Shown one piece after another: positions 8,430 through 15,674 of a stretch of 64,000 bases of DNA; the stretch's first letter is position 1; each line of letters starts with the position of its first letter. The notes below the pieces were generated by a model. It was not told the DNA's origin. It did no database searches and saw only the letters and a program-made list of their open reading frames with translations. Source of the DNA: E44-bin88 sp034419075 (GTDB lineage: Bacteria; Chloroflexota; Dehalococcoidia; Dehalococcoidales; BS750m-G39); assembly GCA_034419075.1 (NCBI GenBank), contig DAOULR010000018.1, positions 1 through 64,000 of the forward strand, read 5' to 3'. The translations under genes and the position numbers were made by a program.

Positions 8430-9299
8430 ATGAGAAAAGTGGGCGTTGTTGCTGATACGGCAGCTTCTATCCCCGAAGACCTGATTAAGGAATACGGGAT
8501 TGCCATGGTCCCCTTGATAACTGTTTTTGAGGATAAGAGCTATCGGGACGGCGTAGACCTGAAAGAGGCTTCGCAACTCTTCGATCTGGTCTATAAAGCG
8601 GATAAGTTCCCCAGCTCTTCCGCGCCGCCGCCCGCCGATTACCTCGGCTTATACCGCAAGCTGGCCCAAGATAAGATGGAGGGTATTATCAGCGTAACGA
8701 TATCGACGGGCTTAAGCGTGTGCTTTGACGCTGCCACCCAGGCCAAGGAGATGGCGCAAAAAGAGCTGCCCGGTGTCAGGGTAGAGGTATTCGACTCCAG
8801 GACGACGGTGGGCGGTTTCGGCCTGATAGTATTGGCCGCGGCCCGAGCCGCTGCCGAGGGCAAGGACCTGGACCAGGTTGTTAAAGCCGCCAGCGAGGCC
8901 AGGGACAAGTTGAGCTGTATCGTCCTTTTCGACACGCTTTCCTACCTGGCTAAGAGCGGACGCCTGGGGCGGGGGGCGGCTTTGATGGGCACTATACTGA
9001 GCATAAAGCCCATTGCCGAAATACCGCCCTCGACGGGTATGGTGGAACCGGTAACCAGGGTCAGAACCAGGTCGAAGGCGCTGGACTACCTTTTGGATAT
9101 AGTTCGGCGCCGTTCGAAGCCCGGTGACAAGATGCATTTCCTGGTGGAGCACACCGTTACAGCGGAAGAGGCCAAGAAACTAATAAACATGCTCAAAGGG
9201 GAGTTCGATTGCGCTGAGGTGCTCAGCTGCGATACCCTGCCCGTGGCCGCCTTGAAGATTGGCCCCAAGAGTATCGGCTTAAGCTTCTACAGCGACTAG
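8430..9299 (+). CDS. DegV-family fatty-acid-binding protein, copy 1
   Basis: 289 residues, full length for DegV. It starts VGVVADTAASIPEDL and carries SSSAPPPADYL, FDSRTTVGGFGLIVLAAA and GRLGRGAALMGTILSIKPI, all typical of the family that binds a fatty acid. In Firmicutes the homologue FakB hands the fatty acid to the kinase FakA; no fakA is visible here. GGAGGTGA precedes the ATG. A paralogue follows 64 nt later. Confidence 0.92.
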   Translation: MRKVGVVADTAASIPEDLIKEYGIAMVPLITVFEDKSYRDGVDLKEASQLFDLVYKADKFPSSSAPPPADYLGLYRKLAQDKMEGIISVTISTGLSVCFDAATQAKEMAQKELPGVRVEVFDSRTTVGGFGLIVLAAARAAAEGKDLDQVVKAASEARDKLSCIVLFDTLSYLAKSGRLGRGAALMGTILSIKPIAEIPPSTGMVEPVTRVRTRSKALDYLLDIVRRRSKPGDKMHFLVEHTVTAEEAKKLINMLKGEFDCAEVLSCDTLPVAALKIGPKSIGLSFYSD

Positions 9300-9363
9300 C
9301 GTTTAAGCCGCTTCCCCGGACACGGCTTAACATTTATTCAGCTAAATATTCCGGAGGTAGCTC
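9298..9363 (+). repeat. Fossil copy of the padR 3' end plus leader between the degV genes
   Basis: 9307-9330 reads gcc gct tcc ccg gac acg gct taa, which is AASPDTA plus stop, the same last residues as PadR (8372-8395). The following spacer and GGAGGT also align with 8396-8423. This marks the duplication unit as the padR tail plus degV. Confidence 0.85.
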
Positions 9364-10230
9364 ATGAGCAAGGTCGGCGTGGTTGTCGACAGCGGGGTTA
9401 GTATTCCTGAAGAACTGATTAATGAATACGATATTGGAGTAGTGCCTCTGGTCACTGTGTTTGGCGACAAGTTGTACCGGGACAGAATAGATTTAAAGAC
9501 GCCGAGCGAACTTTTCCAGTTAATCGATAAATCAGATAAGTTCCCCACCACGTCAGCCCCATCGCCGACTGACTATCTTGAAACCTACCGCCGCCTGATC
9601 CAGAAGGTAGATAGCATTTTTTACGTGGCCATGTCATCAAAGTTGAGTGTGAGTTTTAACTCAGCAACCATGGCTAAGGAAATGGCGGAAAGCGAACTGC
9701 CCGATGTTAATATAGAGGTCTTCGACTCTATGACCACGGTGGGGGCGGCGGGGTTCGTGGCCCTGGCGGCAGCTCGGGCTGGGGCTTCGGGTAAGGATAT
9801 GGCTCAGGTAGTTGAAATAGCCAAGAAGGTGCGGTCAAAGGTCACCATGATTTTCGTAATGGATACTCTTTCTTACCTGGTCAAAAGCGGTCGCATTGGC
9901 AAGGCGCAGGCTCTAATGGGCAATATGCTTAGTATAAAGCCCATTGTTGAAATCTCGACTTCCAGCGGGCGTGTGGAACCGGTAACCAGGGTCAGAACTA
10001 AACAGAAAGCGGTAAAGCAGCTATTGGACATAGTGGAACAGAGGGTGGGGACAAAAGCCCCGGTACACATTATGGTTGAGCATACCGCGGTTCCGGAGGA
10101 AGCCGCCAGGCTTAAGGAAATAGTCGCCGCACGGTTCAACTGTACCGAGCTTCTCTTATGCGAGTTTAACCCTACCGGAGCCGTAACTATCGGCCCCGGT
10201 AACCTGGGGTTGAGCTTCTACATTGATTAG
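9364..10230 (+). CDS. DegV-family fatty-acid-binding protein, copy 2
   Basis: 288 residues, collinear with copy 1 along its whole length (VGVVVDSGVSIPEEL, TSAPSPTDYL, FDSMTTVGAAGFVALAAA, GRIGKAQALMGNMLSIKPI, ending GLSFYID). By eye somewhat over half the residues match. The two copies may bind different acyl chains, as FakB1 and FakB2 do (inference). GGAGGT precedes the ATG. Its stop shares the sequence TTAG with the stop of the convergent B3/B4 gene. Confidence 0.92.
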   Translation: MSKVGVVVDSGVSIPEELINEYDIGVVPLVTVFGDKLYRDRIDLKTPSELFQLIDKSDKFPTTSAPSPTDYLETYRRLIQKVDSIFYVAMSSKLSVSFNSATMAKEMAESELPDVNIEVFDSMTTVGAAGFVALAAARAGASGKDMAQVVEIAKKVRSKVTMIFVMDTLSYLVKSGRIGKAQALMGNMLSIKPIVEISTSSGRVEPVTRVRTKQKAVKQLLDIVEQRVGTKAPVHIMVEHTAVPEEAARLKEIVAARFNCTELLLCEFNPTGAVTIGPGNLGLSFYID

Positions 10231-10931
10231 CCTATATCGGCTTCATTGTTGGTGGCATCGAGCAGGAGAAACTTTGCCTCGCCGCCGCAGAACTCTTTGA
10301 CTAAACTAGCCAGCTCTTCGGTTATGGCACCGGCTTCGCCCTTGGCTACGGGGGGCAGGCAGTCCACGTTTATGGCGACATCGGTCGTCTCCGGCAGGAG
10401 CTTGGTATGGTCGCCCTGGCGCCAGTTCCAGCGCCGACACATCACGCGGCTGTTATCAACATAGATTACCTCGCCTGGGGGCGGGTACTCCACCTCTTCT
10501 GAGTACAGCGGGGTAAAAGGCTCGTCGCCCTTGGCTATGGTGAGGTGGAGGTCGCCGTCGGCCAGCTTCAGGTCGTCGCCGCCGCTGGGCACCATGTGCT
10601 TTAAAGAAAAGTAGTTGAACAAGGCCACCAGCGTATTAATATAGGGTAGCTGGTCGCCCCGCCGCGCCCGCCGCGCCAGTGACTCGATGGAGCAGTAGAA
10701 CTTGTTGGGGTTGGTGCCAAAGTCGGTGTAGGCCTGCCGCCAGTTGGCGATGCGGGGGTGGGTCTTGATCGCTTGAAGGGACTCGTCCTGAGTCGCCTTG
10801 GCCACCACCTCGCTCAGCATCTCAATCAGCTTTGGCTTCTCGCCGTGATTATCCACCCCGCGGGCGATGACCACCCCGCGAACATAGCCGGTAAACTTGT
10901 CCAAAACTTCCTTGGATACAATGTCCTTCAT
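10227..10931 (-). CDS. B3/B4 tRNA-binding-domain protein
   Basis: 234 residues. The core (about 60-220) matches the B3/B4 domain of phenylalanyl-tRNA synthetase beta chain: WRQAYTDFGTNPNKFYCSIESLARR, then LPYINTLVALFNYFSLKHMVPSGG and VMCRRWNWRQGDHTKLLPET. Stand-alone B3/B4 proteins are thought to be tRNA-editing or aminoacyl-binding factors, but the role here is unknown. GGAGGT precedes the ATG. It is last in a minus-strand operon and overlaps the stop of degV copy 2. Confidence 0.85.
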   Translation of the reverse strand: MKDIVSKEVLDKFTGYVRGVVIARGVDNHGEKPKLIEMLSEVVAKATQDESLQAIKTHPRIANWRQAYTDFGTNPNKFYCSIESLARRARRGDQLPYINTLVALFNYFSLKHMVPSGGDDLKLADGDLHLTIAKGDEPFTPLYSEEVEYPPPGEVIYVDNSRVMCRRWNWRQGDHTKLLPETTDVAINVDCLPPVAKGEAGAITEELASLVKEFCGGEAKFLLLDATNNEADIG

Positions 10932-10943
10932 TTTAATAACCTC

Positions 10944-11588
10944 CTACATTCTGGCGGTAGCGCGGGCTAATTCCCAGGAATATTCGTAGAGGTGCAGGCC
11001 CTTGCTCAGGGCCAGGATTTCGCCGTCCTCGACGCCGATTTCGCTGGCCATATACTCCTTAAGCAGTTGGATAGCGGCCAGGTTCGAGGGGAAACCGGCC
11101 CATAGGTCCCACGAGCGAAAATAGACGATGAACTTAAGCTTGTTGTCGCGGATTCGGGTGTCTATGGCTCGCAGGCAGGGAGGGTCGTCTAAAGTGATAG
11201 ATTCCTTACCGCCCACGGCCATAAAAGCCTGGTTGGTGTCGTAGCCGTCGTTCTTGTACATCTCGATGACCTTGGGTATCTGTTCCTCAAGGTATTGGCC
11301 GTAGGTGTACTGCTCGCCCTCCCTTCGGTGGGCGGTCATCAGATAGGGCAGGTAGTCATCTATGTATTCCAGGGAGGTGGGTGGGGGTACGCCCTCTGGC
11401 GTTGAAGGAATGATAGGGCGGCTGCCAGGGTTCATAATCTGGACGGTAACGAAGTCAAGCTCCTTGCGGTACTGGCCCTTATAGCTGCCGCGGTCAATCT
11501 TGTAGTCATAGCCCTCGGTCAGCGTCTTGCGCAGGCAGAGGAACCAGGCCTCGGAAAGGTCCCTGGCTTCGATTTGCGTAATCTTCAA
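10944..11588 (-). CDS. Thymidylate synthase-like protein, methanogen type
   Basis: 214 residues, shorter than classical ThyA (about 264). YTYGQYLEEQIPKVIEMY, DPPCLRAIDTRI and YFRSWDLWAGFPSNLAAIQLLKEYMA resemble the archaeal thymidylate synthase family. PPCLR holds the presumed nucleophilic Cys, and RSWDLWAGFPSNL corresponds to ThyA RSxDxxxGxPFN. It may act on dUMP or on another pyrimidine nucleotide. Starts at TTG with AAGGACGG upstream. Lies 12 nt from the B3/B4 gene and 19 nt from the radical SAM gene, so it is co-transcribed. Confidence 0.75.
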   Translation of the reverse strand: MKITQIEARDLSEAWFLCLRKTLTEGYDYKIDRGSYKGQYRKELDFVTVQIMNPGSRPIIPSTPEGVPPPTSLEYIDDYLPYLMTAHRREGEQYTYGQYLEEQIPKVIEMYKNDGYDTNQAFMAVGGKESITLDDPPCLRAIDTRIRDNKLKFIVYFRSWDLWAGFPSNLAAIQLLKEYMASEIGVEDGEILALSKGLHLYEYSWELARATARM

Positions 11589-11607
11589 ATCAGCCGTCCT
11601 TCCTTAA

Positions 11608-12492
11608 TTATAGGGCCCGCATGAACTCGGGGCGGAGACGGGACATGTCACCGCTCTCCAGTACCTCGTTAATGAGCTTGAGCACCTCCGCTTTCTGCTT
11701 GGGCAGTCTGGCCTTGATGGGCAAATAATTGGAGGCGTGGTTGGCGGTGAAGAAGCAGTCGGTAAATTTGGCGTTCTCTATTATCATCTTGAGCTCAGCC
11801 AGGGATTGAAACGGCGTGATTAGCTCGAATCTGCCCTCTTCCCAGTCCTGGTGGAGGGGGGTGCCGGGGACGAGCATGACGGTCAGGGCGCCAGCGAAGT
11901 CGGGGTCGATATCGGTTAGGATTTTGGCGGTGCCGAGGGCGTGTTTTTGGCTACCATCAGGTCCACCCAGCCCCAGTATCACCGTGACCGAGAGGGTAAT
12001 GCCCGCCTCCTTTATCTTGCGGCCCGCTTCTACTATCTGAGCGTAGGTGGCCCCCTTGTCTATCTTTTTAAGCAGCTCTTCGTCGCCCGTCTCCACACCC
12101 ATATAGCAGATCTCTAGCCCGAGCTTATGCAGCTCCTTGAGCTCATCGACGCTCTTTATCAGGGCGGCCTGGGGGGTGGTGTAGGTGCCGATTCTCTCCA
12201 GGTTGGGAAACTTCTCCTTCAGGTATTTCAATACCTGCACCAATAGTCGCTGGGGGGCGATAAGGGCGTCGCCGTTCTCCAGGAATACGCGCCTTAGGCT
12301 CCAGCTGTAGTTCTTGGCTACCTCGTCGATGTCCCGCTTGATGTCCTCCAGCGGCCTGATGCGAAACCTGACTTTGGTGTAGGTGCCGCAGAAGGTGCAC
12401 CTGTTGTGGGAGCAGCCGAAGGTTACGGGCAGCAGCAGGCTATTAGCCTCGCTGGGAGGTCTTACTATGGCTCGTTCATATTCTTCCACCAT
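11608..12492 (-). CDS. Radical SAM protein
   Basis: 294 residues. The iron-sulfur motif near residue 28 is CSHNRCTFC, that is C-x4-C-x2-C rather than the usual C-x3-C-x2-C, followed by GTY. GVETGDEELLKKIDKG and SVTVILGLGG are typical radical SAM barrel segments. No B12 or auxiliary cluster domain is apparent. It most resembles a family with CPHN-type motifs whose substrates are unknown. ATG with GGAAAG upstream. Third gene of the minus-strand operon. Confidence 0.85.
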   Translation of the reverse strand: MVEEYERAIVRPPSEANSLLLPVTFGCSHNRCTFCGTYTKVRFRIRPLEDIKRDIDEVAKNYSWSLRRVFLENGDALIAPQRLLVQVLKYLKEKFPNLERIGTYTTPQAALIKSVDELKELHKLGLEICYMGVETGDEELLKKIDKGATYAQIVEAGRKIKEAGITLSVTVILGLGGPDGSQKHALGTAKILTDIDPDFAGALTVMLVPGTPLHQDWEEGRFELITPFQSLAELKMIIENAKFTDCFFTANHASNYLPIKARLPKQKAEVLKLINEVLESGDMSRLRPEFMRAL

Positions 12493-12530
12493 AACGACTT
12501 TCCTACATTATTATAGTATATATCGGGGGG

Positions 12531-13241
12531 CTATCGGCGGCTCTTCTTGAAGATGGCCAGGAACCTGTCCTCGTATTCCTCGAAAAGCCCCCAGCGGTCA
12601 AGCTCGCTCTTCAGCTCACCGGGCTCAAGGTCGCCATCCTTAACCATCTTGAAAAGCTCCTCGATCCTGACGCGGGCGTCGGCGGGGACGCCTTTGGCGT
12701 CCATGTCTAGCAGCCCCCTGGTTTCCATCTGCATCAGGTTGTCGGGCAGGGAGGTGCGGGTCATCTCGTAGATGAACTTCATCAGCGATACGTCCCAGAG
12801 CTCGTCCTGCCCCTTAATTATAGAAGTCAGCGGGTCGCCGCGCTTATCAATCTCCCGGTTTAATTTGTCCACCACCGCCAGCAGGTTGTTGGAAACGATG
12901 TTGAGCCCCTTGGGCTCGTTCTTGTAGGTATAGTAAAGCCCCGCGGCGTGAGAGCCGAAGGCCCTGATGAGGCTGTCCAGATACCTCTTTGCCTCCGGGC
13001 TGAAGCCTTCCAGGTGGGAGAGGTAAAACGGGGTCACGATCTTGGGCCTTTCCGCGATAACCCTGCCCTCCCTGATTACGGTCTCGGCGGCGCTCTTAAC
13101 CAGCTCGGAGTAGGCTGGCTCGGTGACCAGATAGTAATAGACGTTGGTCGTGCCGAAAGTAGCCAGGCTCCTTTTGGGCGGCCTCAGGATTTCTGTGTTT
13201 TTGACGGCTTCCCTGATTCTCTCGTCATCGATTTCCATCAT
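12531..13241 (-). CDS. Conserved-looking hypothetical protein
   Basis: 236 residues, soluble and charged, with no signal peptide or membrane helix. Visible segments include LRPPKRSLATFGTTNVYYYLVTEP near the N-terminus and a mixed alpha-helical remainder ending FEEYEDRFLAIFKKSRR. I do not recognise the family. GAGGAA precedes the ATG. It follows the upstream gene by 6 nt and precedes the radical SAM gene, so a shared process is likely but undefined. Confidence 0.7.
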   Translation of the reverse strand: MMEIDDERIREAVKNTEILRPPKRSLATFGTTNVYYYLVTEPAYSELVKSAAETVIREGRVIAERPKIVTPFYLSHLEGFSPEAKRYLDSLIRAFGSHAAGLYYTYKNEPKGLNIVSNNLLAVVDKLNREIDKRGDPLTSIIKGQDELWDVSLMKFIYEMTRTSLPDNLMQMETRGLLDMDAKGVPADARVRIEELFKMVKDGDLEPGELKSELDRWGLFEEYEDRFLAIFKKSRR

Positions 13242-13247
13242 TATTCC

Positions 13248-13856
13248 TCAGGCTATGGCCATTAGCTCCTGCTTGTATTCGTTGAGCAGGCTGATGTACT
13301 GTGAATCGAACTGTATCTTTATCCGCCGCCACTCCTCCTGGAACTGCGGCTGCTTTTCGATGTCTATTTTCACCCCCGACGCCGTGCCCAATTGCTGTTT
13401 GAGCGCTTCCTGGACCTTGGCGCTGAACTCGGCCTTTAACTGCTCGTAGGCCTGCCGTCGCTGCGGCTCGCCCTGCTCGGCGTAGTGGTTGAAGATGTTC
13501 CTTATCTTGCTGAAGACGTTTTCCACAGCCACCTTGTCCTTTTTGAGGGTTTTTAGGCCCTCCATCGCTTTTTTGTTGTTCTTACGGGCGGGGTCGGTGG
13601 TGGGGAGTTCGATGTTGCGGAGCAGTATGTCACTGGCGCCTTGCTTGACATAGCCGACTACCTTATCCTCGAACTTGCCCAGCTCGGCGGCCAGGTTAAT
13701 ATCCTGTTTCATGTATTTTGCCGCCAGCTTTTCGCCCTCGGGGACATACTTCCAGCTGAGGCGTTCTTCTTCAGTCACCTCGCCCATCTCAGCCACCTTT
13801 TCCATGGCTATCTCGCGGGCACTCTTGATGTGGTTGCCTTCGTTCTCTAAGTTCAT
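13248..13856 (-). CDS. Hypothetical helical protein, first gene of minus-strand operon
   Basis: 202 residues, mostly Lys/Glu/Gln-rich amphipathic helix; no signal peptide, Cys cluster or known catalytic motif. The central part (KAMEGLKTLKKDKVAVENVFSKIRNIFNHYAEQG) suggests a coiled-coil or helical bundle. Family not recognised. The ATG lacks a Shine-Dalgarno sequence. An AT-rich promoter (13879-13907) lies just upstream, so the 5' leader would be short. Confidence 0.7.
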   Translation of the reverse strand: MNLENEGNHIKSAREIAMEKVAEMGEVTEEERLSWKYVPEGEKLAAKYMKQDINLAAELGKFEDKVVGYVKQGASDILLRNIELPTTDPARKNNKKAMEGLKTLKKDKVAVENVFSKIRNIFNHYAEQGEPQRRQAYEQLKAEFSAKVQEALKQQLGTASGVKIDIEKQPQFQEEWRRIKIQFDSQYISLLNEYKQELMAIA

Positions 13857-13878
13857 GATTAACTACATTATTATATAT

Positions 13879-13907
13879 ATTATACTAGATAGCCAGTGAA
13901 GGCTCAA
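13879..13907 (-). promoter_or_regulatory. Candidate promoter of the 10.2-13.9 kb minus-strand operon
   Basis: On the minus strand TTGAGC (13907-13902), a 17-nt spacer, then TATAAT (13884-13879). A 13-nt motif CTACATTATTATA (plus-strand reading, 13863-13875) follows. The same motif occurs at 12503-12515 and 40123-40135. Confidence 0.5.
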
Positions 13908-13916
13908 AGAGTTTTT

Positions 13917-13992
13917 CATTGTCACCCTGAGCATAGCGAAGGGTCTCTTCTGAGATTCTTCGGTCACTTAAGCTCCCTCAGAATGACAAAAT
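13917..13992. repeat. REP-like imperfect palindrome
   Basis: The ends are TTGTCACCCTGAG and CTCAGAATGACAA, inverted copies with two mismatches. Between them are further pairing segments (AAGGGTCTCTTCTGAGATTC). The element resembles dispersed palindromes ending in tgtcattctgag seen in many bacterial genomes. It occupies most of the intergenic gap 13857-14066. Confidence 0.65.
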
Positions 13993-14007
13993 AGTAATAA
14001 TGGTCTC

Positions 14008-14036
14008 TTGATTGAAAGCATAAACAGCCTTAGAAT
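14008..14036 (+). promoter_or_regulatory. Candidate promoter of the membrane coiled-coil gene
   Basis: TTGATT (14008-14013), a 17-nt spacer, TAGAAT (14031-14036). It lies 30 nt upstream of the ATG at 14067. Confidence 0.5.
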
Positions 14037-14066
14037 TGATTTATATATGCTGGTTGGAGGTGAAAT

Positions 14067-14531
14067 ATGCCTGCTAAGAAAGCGGTTAAGAACGATATCA
14101 TCAGGGACAAGCAGTTCTGGCTTACCGTTAGCATGTTTGTGGTGGCGGTGGTTCTAATTGTGGCCACAATTTTTCTGGTAATAGAAACGAATCGGCTTAG
14201 CTCGACTACAGAGAGTTATTCGGAGACCTTTGTCGCCACTGCCGAAGATATCTCGGCGGCGACGACCGATATTCAGGAAGCCGCAACCAGTTTGGCCCAG
14301 GTTAATGGCTATCTTCAGGATATGAATGTCCATCTAGAGACAATTGACGAGAATGTCGCCGAAACCGTTGATACCCTTTCTCAGGTTGAGGACACTTTAG
14401 GAGAAGTGGGCGATGCTACAGTTGGGGTTATGAGCGCCATTGCTGACCTCGAGAATGACATCGTCCGGATTTTAGAGTCTTTTGACTACATGACGTTCTA
14501 CTGGTGCCACTATTGTGACCCCTGCCCGTGA
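14067..14531 (+). CDS. Single-pass membrane protein with coiled coil and CxxCxxC tail
   Basis: 154 residues. A basic N-terminus and one membrane helix (about 20-42) are followed by a long heptad-like region (45-140, Thr/Ala/Val/Asp-rich). This looks like an extracytoplasmic coiled coil similar to methyl-accepting or MlaD-like stalks. The last residues, YWCHYCDPCP, form CxxCxxC, which could bind a metal or make disulfides. GGAGGTGA precedes the ATG. Function unknown. Confidence 0.75.
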   Translation: MPAKKAVKNDIIRDKQFWLTVSMFVVAVVLIVATIFLVIETNRLSSTTESYSETFVATAEDISAATTDIQEAATSLAQVNGYLQDMNVHLETIDENVAETVDTLSQVEDTLGEVGDATVGVMSAIADLENDIVRILESFDYMTFYWCHYCDPCP

Positions 14532-14552
14532 AAACAGCTGATTTACGCCAGC

Positions 14553-14580
14553 TTGTCTTTGCCGCGTTAAATGATATAAT
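14553..14580 (+). promoter_or_regulatory. Candidate promoter of the PEBP-like lipoprotein gene
   Basis: TTGTCT (14553-14558), a 16-nt spacer, TATAAT (14575-14580). It lies 24 nt upstream of the ATG at 14605, which is preceded by GAGAGGGAG. Confidence 0.55.
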
Positions 14581-14604
14581 CTCTCTTGAGAGGGAGTGTA
14601 AGAG

Positions 14605-15210
14605 ATGAGGAAGTCAGGGATTCTGACTATATCACTGCTGGCATTGTTGGCCCTGCTGATAGGGGTGGGGGCCGTCGCTTGTGGGGGTGGCGATGGCGAT
14701 GATGGAGCCCCGCCGCCTGAAGATGAAGACGACGCACCGCCTGTGGTGGCCGAAATGGAAATAACTAGTACTGCCTTTCAGGACGGAGGAACAATACCAC
14801 TCCAGCACACCTGCGATGGGCAGGACATATCCCCGGCACTTAGCTGGAGCGGAGCACCGGAGGGAACGCAGTCCTTTGCCCTGATAGTAGCTGACCCTGA
14901 TTCACCCGGGGGCGACTTCACCCACTGGCTTATCTTTAACATCCCCGCCGATGCGCTTGGGCTGGAGGAGGCGATACCGTCTAGTTCCCAGCTAGCCAGT
15001 GGTGCCCGACAGGGCGAGAATGGCTTCGGTGGCATTGGTTACCAGGGTCCCTGTCCACCTCCAGGCGAACCACACCACTACTACTTTAGTGTCTATGCAC
15101 TGGATACGACTTTAGAGCTGGAGGCTGGCGCTACTAGTGGGCAGCTGCTCGACGCCATGCAGGGTCACGTACTGGCCCAGGCCGACATTGTGGCTATCTG
15201 CGAGCGCTAG
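14605..15210 (+). CDS. YbhB/YbcL-type PEBP (Raf-kinase-inhibitor-like) lipoprotein
   Basis: 201 residues. A signal peptide ends in GAVAC (lipobox) and is followed by a Gly/Asp/Pro-rich linker. The PEBP domain (about 50-200) shows DPDSPGGDFTHWLIFNIP and the second conserved segment YQGPCPPPGEPHHYYFSVYALD, which build the anion-binding pocket. The ligand of bacterial members is unsettled. It is probably anchored outside the membrane. Archease follows 36 nt later. Confidence 0.9.
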   Translation: MRKSGILTISLLALLALLIGVGAVACGGGDGDDGAPPPEDEDDAPPVVAEMEITSTAFQDGGTIPLQHTCDGQDISPALSWSGAPEGTQSFALIVADPDSPGGDFTHWLIFNIPADALGLEEAIPSSSQLASGARQGENGFGGIGYQGPCPPPGEPHHYYFSVYALDTTLELEAGATSGQLLDAMQGHVLAQADIVAICER

Positions 15211-15246
15211 CCTGGTTCAAGCGGGGAATGAGCGGGGTTCATTACC

Positions 15247-15663
15247 ATGACCAAAGAATTCGAAATCCTGGACCATACCGCCGACGTTGGCATTATCGCC
15301 TACGGCGCCGACCTCAAGCAGGCATTCGCCAACGCGGCTAAGGGCCTGTTCAGCCTGATAACCAGACTCGGCGACGTTGAGGAGGTGCTGCACCGCGATA
15401 TAGAGCTGACCGCCGCCGACGCCGAAAGCCTGCTGGTGGACTGGCTCAACGAGCTGGTCTATTACTTCGACGCTGAGGGCATACTTTTTAAACGCTTCGA
15501 CATTTTCGAGCTGAATAATAGCCACCTAAAAGCCCGGGGCTATGGGGAAAAGGCGGACAGCGCCAAACACGAGCTGAAGACGGGGGTCAAGGGCACCACC
15601 TACCACATGCTCAAAATCGAAAAGAATAACGGCTACCGGGTACAGGTGCTGTTCGACATTTAG
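15247..15663 (+). CDS. Archease, activator of RtcB RNA ligase
   Basis: 138 residues, the usual length. It begins FEILDHTADVGIIAYG, the conserved archease start with the metal-binding Asp/His, and has LLVDWLNELVYYFDAEG and a terminal acidic metal-binding segment (YRVQVLFDI). Archease accelerates RtcB guanylylation and turnover. rtcB lies one gene downstream, separated by an oxidoreductase gene. The Shine-Dalgarno is weak (GCGGGG). Confidence 0.93.
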   Translation: MTKEFEILDHTADVGIIAYGADLKQAFANAAKGLFSLITRLGDVEEVLHRDIELTAADAESLLVDWLNELVYYFDAEGILFKRFDIFELNNSHLKARGYGEKADSAKHELKTGVKGTTYHMLKIEKNNGYRVQVLFDI

Positions 15664-15674
15664 AGAGGTAAAGC

